This document shows positions 1-8,704 of a stretch of DNA of 33,258 nt, piece by piece; positions within the stretch are counted from its first letter, which is position 1; each line of letters starts with the position of its first letter. The notes beneath the pieces were generated by a model. That model was not told where the DNA came from. It did not search any database and worked only from the letters and a program-made list of their open reading frames with translations. The translations under genes were made by a program, and so were the position numbers. The DNA is from Gammaproteobacteria bacterium. GTDB taxonomy: Bacteria; Pseudomonadota; Gammaproteobacteria; Arenicellales; Poriferihabitantaceae. The stretch is from NCBI GenBank assembly GCA_030432755.1, contig JAUILZ010000036.1:1-33258 (forward strand). The letters run 5' to 3'.

Positions 1-199
1 CGGCGTTGACGACCACCTTCACCCCGCGGCTCTCGAACACGCGCTCATCGTCGCCCGCCTGCTCCGCGAAGTCGAGGACATAGGCGAGGCCGGAGCAGCC
101 GGAAGTCTTCACCGCCAGCTTGAGCCCGAGGAGCCCCTGGCGGTCTGCCAGTTGCTGGTTGACGCGCTCGGCGGCGGATTCGGTCAGGGTGATTGCCAT
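1..199 (-). CDS. iscA: Iron-sulfur cluster assembly protein IscA (partial, C-terminus off the window)
   Basis: A-type carrier that accepts and delivers Fe-S clusters in the cytosol. The minus strand from the ATG at 197-199 reads 66 residues before the window edge: it opens MAITLTESAAERVN and contains the family signature KTSGCSGLAYVLDF, whose Cys at residue 35 matches the first cluster-ligand cysteine of E. coli IscA. The C-terminal CGCG cysteine motif would lie beyond base 1. It resembles IscA more than ErpA or SufA from the N-terminus and the GVKVVV segment. The upstream neighbour is divergent, so this copy is not directly downstream of iscU on this side; it may be the first gene of its transcript. 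Confidence 0.9.
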   Translation of the reverse strand, partial: MAITLTESAAERVNQQLADRQGLLGLKLAVKTSGCSGLAYVLDFAEQAGDDERVFESRGVKVVVNA

Positions 200-520
200 G
201 GTCGGATGCTGTTGAGTCGGTATACGCGGGGCGTCGGACACCGGGATTTTACCATCTGCCGGTGTCCAGGCCCACGGTAACAAAGTGGGTTCTGGTACCG
301 ACGAATCAAGCCTGTGGGGGCTTGCCGACGAGCCGCCGTGACGACCGTCGGGGCTTTCGTTGCCCGTCGCATGCCGCGGCCAGGGGCGAGCGGCAAATCG
401 GCTAGAATACGCCCCTTTTCCCGGACCCCGGGGCGCCGTCCCGGAGTGGACGCTCACGGGGCTTGTTGCCACCGCATCCCGATCCTGCCGTTCCGGCGAA
501 CTCGATTCCCCATTCCCCTG
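200..520. other. Divergent intergenic region between iscA and the spermidine-synthase-like gene
   Basis: About 320 bases without a convincing gene. The plus-strand frame of the next gene stays open back to 314, but that extension is rich in Arg and Pro and precedes an obvious membrane N-terminus, so I treat it as non-coding. A TAGAAT -10-like hexamer lies at 403-408, without a good -35 at normal spacing. A perfect 9-bp inverted repeat lies at 236-267. No tRNA is visible. Confidence 0.5.
236..267. repeat. 9-bp inverted repeat upstream of iscA
   Basis: GGACACCGG at 236-244 and CCGGTGTCC at 259-267 pair perfectly around a 14-base loop. It lies 37 bases upstream of the iscA start and could be an operator or a leader hairpin. 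There is no adjoining T-run that would make it an intrinsic terminator. Confidence 0.4.
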
Positions 521-2947
521 ATGAACAAGAAAGCGTTTGGCGTCTTCAGTATCGCCCTGGCCTCCCTGCTGCTGGAACTGGTGCTGATCCGGGTCTTCGA
601 CGTCCTCTGGTACCCCAACATGGCCTACATGATCATCACCCTGGCGGTGTTTTCATTCGGCCTCGCCGGGGTCGTGCTTTCGCTCTGGCCGATTCACCGG
701 AGCGAGCGCACCTGGGTCTGGCTGTCCGGGGCGACGCTGCTGATGGCGGTCGCGGCGCTGCTGATACTGCCGCTGGTCAACAGGCTGCCGTTCGACTACG
801 AGCAACTCGCGGGCGACCAGACCGCGCAAACGGTGAAGAACTTCTTCCTTATCTACCTGGTCATCTGCACCCCGTTCTTCCTCGCGGGCTTTACCCTGTC
901 GCTGGTGTTCTCCCATTATGCAAGCCAGATACGGCGGCTCTATTTCTACGACCTGGTGGGCGCGGCCCTCGGCTGCCTCCTGCTGATCCCGCTGCTGCCG
1001 ATGCTGGGTACGGTGGGTATCCTGTGGATGGTGGCGGCATTCTCCCTGCTTTCCTCGGCGTTCTTCTCAACCTCGCGCTGGTGGACCCGCGTCCTGGTGA
1101 TCGCGGCGCTCGCGGTGGCGGTCACGCCGTTCACCTGGAACTCGCTGAAGACCTTCGAACCGCACATGGACAAGCGCTACTTCCGTGCACTGCAGGGCGT
1201 CATCGAGGGCTCCTGGTGGGATCCGATCTCGAAGATCGACGTCGTCGACTACGAGAAAGTCGGCAAGTGGCTGGGGCGCGCCTATACATTCAAGTGGATC
1301 GCCTACGACGGCGGCACCCAGACCAGCTACTTCTACCGCTTCGACGGCGACTACCAGGCGATTCGCGACGGCCTGCCGGACAATGCGCTGGAGCATTTCT
1401 GGGAGGCCTACCTGGCGGTATCACACCACCTCAAGGCGGACAGCGATGCCGAGGTACTGATCATCGGCAGCGCCGGTGGCCAGGAAATCAAGGCCGCGCT
1501 CACCTACAACGCGGGCCATGTCGACGGCATCGAGCTGGTTGGCAAGGTGGTGGAACTCGGCAAGGGGCAGTACAACGACTACATCGGCGGCGTGATGACA
1601 CATCCGCGCGCCGACGTCCGCGTCGGCGAGGGACGCAGTTTCCTGCGCTCCTCCGACAAGCTGTACGACATCATCCAGCTCAACAGCAACCACACCAGCT
1701 CGAGCATCGCCGCGGGCAGCGGCGCAATGCGGTCCACCTACCTGCAGACCGTGGAGGCCTACAAGGAGTTCTTCACCCATCTCTCCGCAGACGGCATCCT
1801 GCACATAAACCACCACATCTATCCCAGGATGGTGACCACCGCCGCCCAGGCCTGGGCGGAACTCGGCCACGAGAACTTCCGCGACCACGTGCTGGTGTTC
1901 GAGTTCGCGGGCGAGATCGACAACCTGCCCACGCTGCTGATCAAGATGCAGCCATGGACCCGGGCCGAGATAGACGAAGCGGCGCGATTCCTGCACAACT
2001 TCACCCTGGTGGTCGATCCGCTGAATCCCGATGACTCGTTCCTCACCCAGCCGTTCTTCGAACCCGACTTCCCCGATGAGTTGGCCGAAATCATCCCGTA
2101 CCAGGTAAAACCGACGCGCGACAACCGGCCATTCTTCAATTCCCTGCGCAAGAGCCTCGACATCCTGCCCGAGGAAAAACCCGAGGTCTTCGTCAATACC
2201 TCGATAGCGGGCCTGATGAACTCCCAGCAGTCCGCCGGGTTCCCCATCGACATCGTGCACCTCGTGGTCACCGCCGGCGCGGCACTGGTGTTCGCGCTGG
2301 TGTTCACCCTGGTGCCACTGGTGTTCTCGCGCGCCGGTCGCATGCCGTGGCAGGGCAAGGGCAACGTGCTGGTGTACTTCTCCTGCCTCGGGTCGGGTTA
2401 CATCATCCTGCAACTGGTTTTCATCCAGATCTTCATGAAGCTGATCGGGTATCCGCTATACGCCTATACCACGGTGTTGTTCACGTTCCTCTTTGCCGCG
2501 GGACTTGGCAGCCTGTTCTCGGAAAGATTGCGACTCCTCGAGCGCGCGCGCTGGTGGCTGCCATTCGTCGGCGTGGTGGTGTTCGCCCTGCTACTGCTCT
2601 TTTACCAGCAGGTTCTATTTGACGATTTCCTTCGGTTCGAGACACTGACGCGTATCATCATCGCCATCGCCATGATCTTCCCCCTCGCGTTCTGCCTCGG
2701 CATGCCCTTTCCCCTCGGCATCCTCGCGGTGCAGTTCAAACCCGAGGGCACCGTCGCCTGGGCCTGGGCATTCAACGGCCTGTTCACCGTGGTGGGCGGC
2801 ATCTTCTGCGCGATCTTCGCGGTTTACTATGGGTTCCAGGCAACGATGCTTGTGGCGGTAGCCATCTACCTGCTGGCGCTGTTGATGTATCGCGGGCTGT
2901 TCCGCGGCTACCAGCTCGACCGGATGTCGCGGGAGAAAGGCGTATGA
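521..2947 (+). CDS. Membrane-anchored spermidine synthase-like protein
   Basis: An 808-residue protein with a hydrophobic N-terminal block (several membrane segments in roughly residues 1-215), a soluble spermidine-synthase/SAM-type domain (about 280-500), and a second membrane block (about 580-790). The nucleotide-binding motif VLIIGSAGGQEIKAAL starts near residue 312, and the acidic DGIEL strand follows. Where true aminopropyltransferases carry a catalytic Asp (YDVIIVDSTDP-like), this protein has YDIIQLNSNHTSS near residue 381, so classical spermidine synthesis is doubtful. I chose ATG 521 because MNKKAFGVFSIALASLLLELVLIR is a typical first membrane helix with a positive start. The gene overlaps the following phosphatase by four bases (ATGA), indicating co-translation. 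Substrate unknown. Confidence 0.8.
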   Translation: MNKKAFGVFSIALASLLLELVLIRVFDVLWYPNMAYMIITLAVFSFGLAGVVLSLWPIHRSERTWVWLSGATLLMAVAALLILPLVNRLPFDYEQLAGDQTAQTVKNFFLIYLVICTPFFLAGFTLSLVFSHYASQIRRLYFYDLVGAALGCLLLIPLLPMLGTVGILWMVAAFSLLSSAFFSTSRWWTRVLVIAALAVAVTPFTWNSLKTFEPHMDKRYFRALQGVIEGSWWDPISKIDVVDYEKVGKWLGRAYTFKWIAYDGGTQTSYFYRFDGDYQAIRDGLPDNALEHFWEAYLAVSHHLKADSDAEVLIIGSAGGQEIKAALTYNAGHVDGIELVGKVVELGKGQYNDYIGGVMTHPRADVRVGEGRSFLRSSDKLYDIIQLNSNHTSSSIAAGSGAMRSTYLQTVEAYKEFFTHLSADGILHINHHIYPRMVTTAAQAWAELGHENFRDHVLVFEFAGEIDNLPTLLIKMQPWTRAEIDEAARFLHNFTLVVDPLNPDDSFLTQPFFEPDFPDELAEIIPYQVKPTRDNRPFFNSLRKSLDILPEEKPEVFVNTSIAGLMNSQQSAGFPIDIVHLVVTAGAALVFALVFTLVPLVFSRAGRMPWQGKGNVLVYFSCLGSGYIILQLVFIQIFMKLIGYPLYAYTTVLFTFLFAAGLGSLFSERLRLLERARWWLPFVGVVVFALLLLFYQQVLFDDFLRFETLTRIIIAIAMIFPLAFCLGMPFPLGILAVQFKPEGTVAWAWAFNGLFTVVGGIFCAIFAVYYGFQATMLVAVAIYLLALLMYRGLFRGYQLDRMSREKGV

Positions 2948-3618
2948 ACACCCGGCCCGCAGCGCGTTACGTTCTATTCGATGTCGACGGACTACTGCTC
3001 GACACCGAGATCATCTACACCGAGGTGACGCGCGACATCGTTGCGCGCTTCGGCAAGACCTTCGACTGGTCGATCAAGGCCAACATGATCGGTCGCGCGC
3101 AAATGGAATCCTCGCGCTACCTGGTGGAGACGCTGGAACTGCCCATCAGCCCCGAGGACTACCTCGAAGAGCGCAACGACAAGCTGCGCGCCGGCTTTCC
3201 GGACTGCAGGGCGATGCCCGGCGCCGAGGCGCTGGTGCGACACCTCCATGCCCACGGCATTCCGATCGCCGTGGCCACCAGTTCCTCGCGCGAGCTGTAC
3301 GAGCTCAAGAAGTCCCGCCACGGCGCCTGGTTCGAACTGTTCGAAGCCGAGATCAGCGGCGACGACCCCGAGATCCGCCAGGCCAAGCCGGCGCCGGACA
3401 TCTTCCTTGCCGCCGCCGCCCGCATCGGCGCGCGCCCGGAAGAGACACTGGTGTTCGAGGACGCCCCCTCCGGCCTCGCCGCCGGCATCGCCGCCAACAT
3501 GCGCGTGATCGCGGTCCCGGATCCGAACATGGACCGGAACCGATACACGGGGGCCACGGAGATTCTCGCGAGCCTGGAGGACTTCGACCCGGCCAGGTAC
3601 GGACTGCCCGCGCGTTGA
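2944..3618 (+). CDS. HAD-superfamily subfamily IA phosphatase (pseudouridine 5'-phosphatase-like)
   Basis: 224 residues with all HAD motifs. Motif I FDVDGLLLDTE (residues 13-23) has the nucleophile Asp and the acid/base Asp. Motif II is ATSSS near 112, motif III the Lys in QAKPAPD near 147, and motif IV FEDAPSG near 171. A helical cap lies between motifs I and II, as in beta-phosphoglucomutase and HDHD1-type pseudouridine-5'-phosphatases. The DGLLLDTE start and the EDAPSG-(x)n-VPDP tail fit HDHD1 best, but substrate cannot be fixed from sequence. It is presumably cytosolic and Mg-dependent. It starts inside the stop of the upstream membrane protein, so the two are one transcription unit. Confidence 0.88.
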   Translation: MNTRPAARYVLFDVDGLLLDTEIIYTEVTRDIVARFGKTFDWSIKANMIGRAQMESSRYLVETLELPISPEDYLEERNDKLRAGFPDCRAMPGAEALVRHLHAHGIPIAVATSSSRELYELKKSRHGAWFELFEAEISGDDPEIRQAKPAPDIFLAAAARIGARPEETLVFEDAPSGLAAGIAANMRVIAVPDPNMDRNRYTGATEILASLEDFDPARYGLPAR

Positions 3619-3676
3619 TTCATGATTTCCGGGCAGCGTCCGGATTTCACGTTCTCGAAACGCCAGCGAAGGTTTA

Positions 3677-3694
3677 TCCCAGCGCAGGCTGGGA
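3677..3694. repeat. REP-like hairpin, copy A
   Basis: TCCCAGC (3677-3683), loop GCAG, GCTGGGA (3688-3694). It is flanked by AAACGCCAGCGAA on the left and CAGCGTCCAC on the right, both of which recur in altered order around the copy near 11772-11822. It lies between the convergent HAD phosphatase and flavoprotein genes. Confidence 0.6.
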
Positions 3695-3755
3695 CCAGCG
3701 TCCACCGCAAAGACTACCAACGTAGCAGTTGGCTGCGTGCGGCAGGTTGAACCGG

Positions 3756-3775
3756 ATTCCAGCTTTCGCTGGAAT
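3756..3775. repeat. REP-like hairpin, copy B, with outer pairing arms
   Basis: ATTCCAGC (3756-3763), loop TTTC, GCTGGAAT (3768-3775) is a perfect 8-bp stem. Outer arms can also pair: GCAGGT at 3742-3747 with ACCTGC at 3784-3789, or alternatively GTAGCA at 3722-3727 with TGCTAC at 3780-3785. It may act as a bidirectional terminator between the convergent genes ending at 3618 and 3835. Confidence 0.6.
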
Positions 3776-3834
3776 TTCGTGCTACCTGCATTTACCTCGT
3801 TGTCGTTGTTGTTCGCTTTCGGGTGACTTGTCGT

Positions 3835-6252
3835 CTATCCCCGCAAGCGTTCGCCATCCGGATCGAACAATACCTGGTCGAGGACCCTGGCCGGGCGTTG
3901 CTCGCCGAGCAGTTCGATTTCCACCTCGCGTCCCGGTGTCGCCAGTTCCACCGGCAGGAAGCCGATGGCGACGCTGGTCCGGGCGTAGTGCGCGTAACCC
4001 CCGGAGGTGACGAAGCCAACGACTTCGTCGTCGTGCCAGATCGGCTCGTCGCCCACCGCGTCGGCGTCCAGGGCGTCCACCGCGAACGTGACCAGCCGAC
4101 GCGAGGCGCCGCGTTCGCGTTCCGCCAGCGCCGCCTCTCGGCCGATGAAATCCGCCAGCTTGTCATACGCCACGAATCGTTCGAGACCGGTTTCCAGCGG
4201 GGTGTAGTCGGGCTTGTATTCCCGCAGCCAGGAGCCGAAGGATTTCTCCAGCCGGAGGCTCATCATCGCGCGCATGCCGAACGGACGCAGGCCGAGATCC
4301 GTGCCCGCCCGGGACAGCTCGGCGTAGAGCGCCACCTGCTGTTCAGCGGGCGCGTAAATCTCGTAGCCGAGATCCCCGGTGTAGGACACCCGCTGGACGA
4401 TGGCGTCGCAGGGTCCGATCTGCAATTGGCGTACCGAGAGAAACGGCATCGCCGCATTGGACACGACGCCGCGCGCCACCCTTGCCAGCAACTCCCTGGC
4501 ACGCGGTCCCGCCACCTGGAAGCCGATGCGTTCGCGTGAAATGTTCTTCAGCCTGACCCCGGCATCCGGCAGGTTCTGCTCGAACCAGCGCTGGTGATAG
4601 TTCTGCGCGCCGTAGGAAGCGGTGAGCTGGAAAATTTCATCGGCAAGACGACTCACGGTGAAATCGCCGATGAGCCTGCCGGCGCGACTCAGCATTGGAT
4701 TGAGGCTGATGCGGCCCACCCGGGGAATGCGTCCCGCCATGATCCGGTCGAGCCAGGCCTCCGCACCTGGACCAGCAACCTCGAACTTGCTGAAGTTGTG
4801 CACCTCGTTGATACCCACCGCCTCGCGCACCGCGCGACATTCCGCCGCCACCGCGTCGAAGGCGTTGGAGCGGCGAAAGCTCGGAATCTCGAAGGGCTCT
4901 TCACCAGCGGGGGCGAAGTAGTTCACGTGTTCCATGCCATATCCGGCGCCAAACACCGCGTTCTGCTGCTGCCAGATGCCGTAAGCGGGCGTGGTATGGA
5001 ATGGTCTGCCAGCGGGCAGTTCCTCGTTGGGATAGGAAACGGAGAAGCGCCGCTGGTAGTTCTCGCGTACCTTGATGCGGGTCCAGGAAGCGGTGGGGTA
5101 GTCGCCGAAGCGGGCGACGTCCATGGCGAACACGTCGCGTGACGGTTCACCCTCCACCATCCACTCGGCGAGGATCAATCCCACCCCGCCGCCCTGGCTG
5201 AAGCCCGCCATGACGCCGCAGGCGGACCAGTAGTTGCGGAGACCCTGCACCGGACCCACCAGCGGGTTGCCGTCCGGGGCGAAGGTAAACGGCCCGTTGA
5301 TCACGGTGCGGATACCGGCGCGCTCCAGCACCGGGTAGCGCCGGTAGGCGGCGGCGAGGGAATCGCCGATGCGGTCGAGGTTGTCGGGCAGCAGTTCATG
5401 GCCGAATTCCCAGCTCGTGCCGTCCACCGCCCAGGGGTCGCAGGCCTGTTCGTAGAAGCCGATCACCAGGCCGTCGCGCTCCTGGCGCAGGTAGCTCTCG
5501 CCTTCCGGATCCATCACGTGGGGCAGTTCGCGGCCGTGGTTGGCCACCTCCTCGATGGTATCGGTGGCGAGGTACTGGTGTTCCATGGGATGCAGCGGCA
5601 GCAGCACCCCCGCCATGGCGCCCACCTCGCGCGCCCACAGGCCGGCGGCATTGACCACGTGCTCCGCCACCAGGTTGCCCTGCTCCGTCTCCAGTTCCCA
5701 GGAACCGTCCGCGCGGGGATGCAGCGCGAGCACGCGGTTACGAAGAACGATGTCCGCGCCATTGTTCTTCGCCGCGCGTGCATAGGCATGGGTGGTGCCG
5801 GCGGGATCGAGATGTCCGTCCAGGGGATCATACAGTCCGCCGATGACGCCATCGGTATTGGTGATCGGCGACAACTCGCGGATTTCTTCCGGCGTCACCA
5901 GGTGCGTTTCGAGACCCATGTAGCGGTGCTTGGCGCGTTCCGCGCGCAGGAAGTCCATCCGGTCCGGCGTCGACGCCAGGGTGATGCCACCGACGTGGTG
6001 CAGGCCGCAGCTCTGGCCCGACTGCTGCTCGAGTTCGCGATAGAGCTGGATGGTATAGCCCTGCAGCGCCGCCATGTTGGTGTCCGCGTTGAGGGTATGG
6101 AAGCCACCCGCGGCGTGCCATGTGGAGCCCGAGGTCAGTTCGGAGCGCTCGAGCAGGGTGACGTCGGTCCAGCCCAGCCGGGTGAGGTGATACAGCACGC
6201 TGCATCCCACCACGCCGCCGCCGATGATCGCCACCCGGGTATGGGTCTTCAT
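3835..6252 (-). CDS. Dimethylglycine/sarcosine dehydrogenase-like FAD protein with GcvT domain
   Basis: 805 residues. The N-terminal DAO-type FAD domain has VAIIGGGVVGCSVLYHL and the SGSTWHAAGG segment, whose His is the covalent FAD attachment site in dimethylglycine and sarcosine dehydrogenases. A central FAO_M-like stretch follows. The C-terminal half is GcvT/aminomethyltransferase-like (YTGDLGYEIYAP, SLRLEKSFGSWLREYKPDYT), the part that passes the released one-carbon unit to tetrahydrofolate. Expected reaction: oxidative N-demethylation of dimethylglycine, sarcosine or another N-methyl amino acid, in the cytosol. ATG 6252 is preceded by an AGAGGA ribosome site nine bases away. It starts one base after the stop of the XRE regulator and is last in the mttB-xre-dehydrogenase unit. 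The exact N-methyl substrate is not determined by the sequence. Confidence 0.87.
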   Translation of the reverse strand: MKTHTRVAIIGGGVVGCSVLYHLTRLGWTDVTLLERSELTSGSTWHAAGGFHTLNADTNMAALQGYTIQLYRELEQQSGQSCGLHHVGGITLASTPDRMDFLRAERAKHRYMGLETHLVTPEEIRELSPITNTDGVIGGLYDPLDGHLDPAGTTHAYARAAKNNGADIVLRNRVLALHPRADGSWELETEQGNLVAEHVVNAAGLWAREVGAMAGVLLPLHPMEHQYLATDTIEEVANHGRELPHVMDPEGESYLRQERDGLVIGFYEQACDPWAVDGTSWEFGHELLPDNLDRIGDSLAAAYRRYPVLERAGIRTVINGPFTFAPDGNPLVGPVQGLRNYWSACGVMAGFSQGGGVGLILAEWMVEGEPSRDVFAMDVARFGDYPTASWTRIKVRENYQRRFSVSYPNEELPAGRPFHTTPAYGIWQQQNAVFGAGYGMEHVNYFAPAGEEPFEIPSFRRSNAFDAVAAECRAVREAVGINEVHNFSKFEVAGPGAEAWLDRIMAGRIPRVGRISLNPMLSRAGRLIGDFTVSRLADEIFQLTASYGAQNYHQRWFEQNLPDAGVRLKNISRERIGFQVAGPRARELLARVARGVVSNAAMPFLSVRQLQIGPCDAIVQRVSYTGDLGYEIYAPAEQQVALYAELSRAGTDLGLRPFGMRAMMSLRLEKSFGSWLREYKPDYTPLETGLERFVAYDKLADFIGREAALAERERGASRRLVTFAVDALDADAVGDEPIWHDDEVVGFVTSGGYAHYARTSVAIGFLPVELATPGREVEIELLGEQRPARVLDQVLFDPDGERLRG

Positions 6253-6253
6253 G

Positions 6254-7102
6254 TCAGGGTATCCTCTGGATCAGGTCTTTCAGGAACGCCGCCACCTCGT
6301 TGGGTTGCACCGTGGCGGAACGGATCAGTTCGTCGAAGCGGCGCGAGAACATGCGGATATGCTCGGTGCCGTTCAGGACGAGATAGGACTGGCCGATGAA
6401 CACCACCACCCGGAGCGGGCCGAAAATGGTGAAGGCGGCGGTATACACCCGCCGACCGTCGAACAGGAACCAGCGAAATCGCGGATAGAGCTCCTCCACC
6501 AGCTCGATCATGTGTTCGACCTGGCGGATGCGCAGGTCGCGTGATATGCCGTTCCAGATGCCTTCTCCCAGGGCGAAGCCCTCGATGTCCTGCACCGACT
6601 GGCAGGCCTCCATCTCGGTTTCCTCGCGCCGCTGCTGCACCAGCAACACATGGGTGTCGCGAATGCTCTGGTCGGTGCGGCCCACGCCGTAGCGGCGGAA
6701 CTCGTAGCCTGCCACGGCCTCGGTCTTCAGCAGGTCAGGTAACGTCGCCGGGATGTAGCGCACCTTGTAGTCGCTCGCCTCCTGGTGCCATTCGAGCAGC
6801 TTCTGGTTGGCCGAGGACTCGGAGAAGTCCTCGAATTCCAGCGGGCCGCGCATCAGGTCCACGTCGACGACTCCCTGGTTGGTAAGCCCGAGCAGCCAGT
6901 CGATGCTGACCTGGTAGGTCTCCGCGATGGCGGCGATGGTATCCGCCCGCGGCAGGCGCAGGTTGTTACCGGACAGGAGTTGCGACAGCGTCGAACGGTC
7001 GACGCCGATGGACGCGGCGAAGCGCGAGTGATTGAGCCCGCTGCCCTGGATCACCTCGCCAATCCGCTCGCGGAACAGGGCCACCCTTTGCGCGTATTTC
7101 AT
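6254..7102 (-). CDS. XRE-family transcriptional regulator with a large unknown C-terminal domain
   Basis: 282 residues from ATG 7102. The N-terminal 65 or so residues form a lambda-repressor-type helix-turn-helix (FAASIGVDRSTLSQLLSG, then ADTIAAIAETYQVSIDWLLGL). The remaining 200 residues are a soluble domain I do not recognise, presumably for effector sensing. The frame opens at a GTG at 7114, but AGGTGG eight bases before ATG 7102 favours the later start. That ribosome site abuts the stop codon of the upstream mttB-like gene, so translation is coupled. Being sandwiched between two catabolic enzymes suggests a local regulator of this locus. Its likely targets are the palindrome and TGTTTA repeats at 8743-8778. 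Confidence 0.85.
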   Translation of the reverse strand: MKYAQRVALFRERIGEVIQGSGLNHSRFAASIGVDRSTLSQLLSGNNLRLPRADTIAAIAETYQVSIDWLLGLTNQGVVDVDLMRGPLEFEDFSESSANQKLLEWHQEASDYKVRYIPATLPDLLKTEAVAGYEFRRYGVGRTDQSIRDTHVLLVQQRREETEMEACQSVQDIEGFALGEGIWNGISRDLRIRQVEHMIELVEELYPRFRWFLFDGRRVYTAAFTIFGPLRVVVFIGQSYLVLNGTEHIRMFSRRFDELIRSATVQPNEVAAFLKDLIQRIP

Positions 7103-7114
7103 CGTACCAACCAC

Positions 7115-8644
7115 CTACCAGTCCGGGCGGATCTCTTCCCGCCGACGCGCCACGTAGGCCTCAAGTTCTTCGCGGGTCGCGGAATCGAGCTCGGGTGGCG
7201 TGTATTGCGAGAGGATCTGCTTGAACAGGCGATTGGCGCGCTGGTCGGCGGTGAGGGCGCCCTGCTCCTGCCAGGTCTCGAAGTTGTTCCAGTCCGAGAC
7301 GATGGGCTGGTAGAACGCGTCGCGGTATCGCGACATGGTGTGCGCCGTGCCGAAATGATGACCACCCGCTCCCACTTCACGGATCGCCTCCAGCCCGAGG
7401 TCGTCTTCCGTGACCTCGATGAATTGCAGGGTCTCGTGCATCATCTGCACCATTTCCATGTCGAGGATGAATTTTTCGAACGAAGCGCACAGACCGCCCT
7501 CGAGCCATCCACCGCTGTGCTTGACCAGGTTGCCGTGGGCCATCACCGCGCTCCACAGCGACATCTCCGACTCCCAGGCGGACTGTGCATCGGGAGCGTT
7601 GGAGGCATTTACGTTGGAGGTGCGATAGGGAATCCCGTAGCGGCGCGCGAGCTGGCCGCCGGCGAGCACCGCGCGCGCGTACTCCGGTGTGCCGAAGGCG
7701 GGCGAACCGGTGCGCATGTCCACGTTCGAGGTGAAGCCGCCGTACATTGCCGGCGCGCCGGGACGCACCATCTGCGTGATGGCGATCACCCCGAGGGCCT
7801 CGGCATTCTGCTGCGCCAGCGCGCCGCCGAGGGTGACCGGGCACATCGCCCCCGCGAGGGTGAACGGTGTCACCACCACCGGCTGGCCCCACTCCGCCAT
7901 GCGCATCAGGCCGTCCAGCATCGGCCTGTCCACCTTGAGCGGCGAGTTGGTGTTCACCACGGTGGTCAGGCTGGGCTCGCGTTTCAGCGTGTCCTCGTCG
8001 ATGCCGCGTGCGATGCGCACCATCTCCAGGGCATCGTCCACGCGGTCCTGGCCGAGGCTGTAGCAATGCCACGCCTTGTCCGTGAGAGTGATGAAATCAA
8101 GGTACGCATCCAGGTGACGGGTATGAGGCGGCAGGTCCACGGGTTCCACGGGATACCCGGAAAACAGCTTGACCACGTTGAACGACTGTCCAAGGCGGAG
8201 AAGGTTGCTGAAGTCTTCCCGGTTGCCACTACGCCGCCCGCGATCGAGGTCGGAACAGTTGGGCGGGCTCGCCACCATGGTGAAGTTGATACAGTTGCCG
8301 CCAAGGCAGGCGTCGTGGACCGGGTTGCGCGCGTGGAGGGTGAATTCGGTCGGCACGGTGGCCAGTTTCTCCTGCACCAGTTCCCGGTCCATGCGCACGT
8401 ATCCGGTTTCGGGCGCGATGCTCGCGCCATGAGAGAGCATCAGGTCGCGCGCACCGTCGTGCAGGATGTCGAGTCCGATTTCCTCGAGGATGCGCATCGA
8501 GCCGTCATGCACCATCGCAAGGGCCTCCGGGCGCATCACTTCCATTGGCGGGAAAGGATTGCGCAACTGCCCCACGGGCAGTTGCCGGAGGGATTCCCCG
8601 GATTTCCCGCTGCGTGCTTTCTGCCGTCTGCGCATCGTTTTCAC
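7115..8644 (-). CDS. Trimethylamine methyltransferase (MttB) superfamily protein, non-pyrrolysine type
   Basis: 509 residues covering the full MttB family (MVHDGSMRILEEIGLDILHDGARDLMLSHGA near the start; GEWxxPVVVTPFTLAGAMCPVTLGGALAQQNAEALG-type core in the middle). The reading frame has no internal TAG; where archaeal MttB carries pyrrolysine this protein reads through ordinary codons (HSGGWLEGGLCASFEKF region). Non-Pyl members include glycine-betaine and other quaternary-amine methyltransferases that methylate a corrinoid protein. No corrinoid protein, corrinoid activase or methylcobamide:THF methyltransferase gene is in this window. First gene of a packed minus-strand unit with the XRE regulator and the demethylating flavoprotein, which suggests a betaine-type substrate. 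The reaction is inferred from family and context only. Confidence 0.85.
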   Translation of the reverse strand: MKTMRRRQKARSGKSGESLRQLPVGQLRNPFPPMEVMRPEALAMVHDGSMRILEEIGLDILHDGARDLMLSHGASIAPETGYVRMDRELVQEKLATVPTEFTLHARNPVHDACLGGNCINFTMVASPPNCSDLDRGRRSGNREDFSNLLRLGQSFNVVKLFSGYPVEPVDLPPHTRHLDAYLDFITLTDKAWHCYSLGQDRVDDALEMVRIARGIDEDTLKREPSLTTVVNTNSPLKVDRPMLDGLMRMAEWGQPVVVTPFTLAGAMCPVTLGGALAQQNAEALGVIAITQMVRPGAPAMYGGFTSNVDMRTGSPAFGTPEYARAVLAGGQLARRYGIPYRTSNVNASNAPDAQSAWESEMSLWSAVMAHGNLVKHSGGWLEGGLCASFEKFILDMEMVQMMHETLQFIEVTEDDLGLEAIREVGAGGHHFGTAHTMSRYRDAFYQPIVSDWNNFETWQEQGALTADQRANRLFKQILSQYTPPELDSATREELEAYVARRREEIRPDW

Positions 8645-8704
8645 CCGTCGATGATGGAACCGCGTCCCGCGTGGAACCTGCTGGGTCCCGTGGGACTGGA
8701 CAAG

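Noticed and set aside
200..320. Possible tRNA-like sequence (GGTTCTGGTACC segment)
   Set aside because: No cloverleaf, no proper T-loop GGTTCGA pattern and no acceptor stem pairing.
314..520. N-terminal extension of the spermidine-synthase-like protein
   Set aside because: Arg/Pro-rich, unlike the family, and it would place a -10-like element inside the coding region; ATG 521 begins a clear membrane helix.
7115..8644. Possible pyrrolysine-containing MttB
   Set aside because: The frame is uninterrupted; no in-frame TAG occurs before the terminal stop, so no readthrough is needed.
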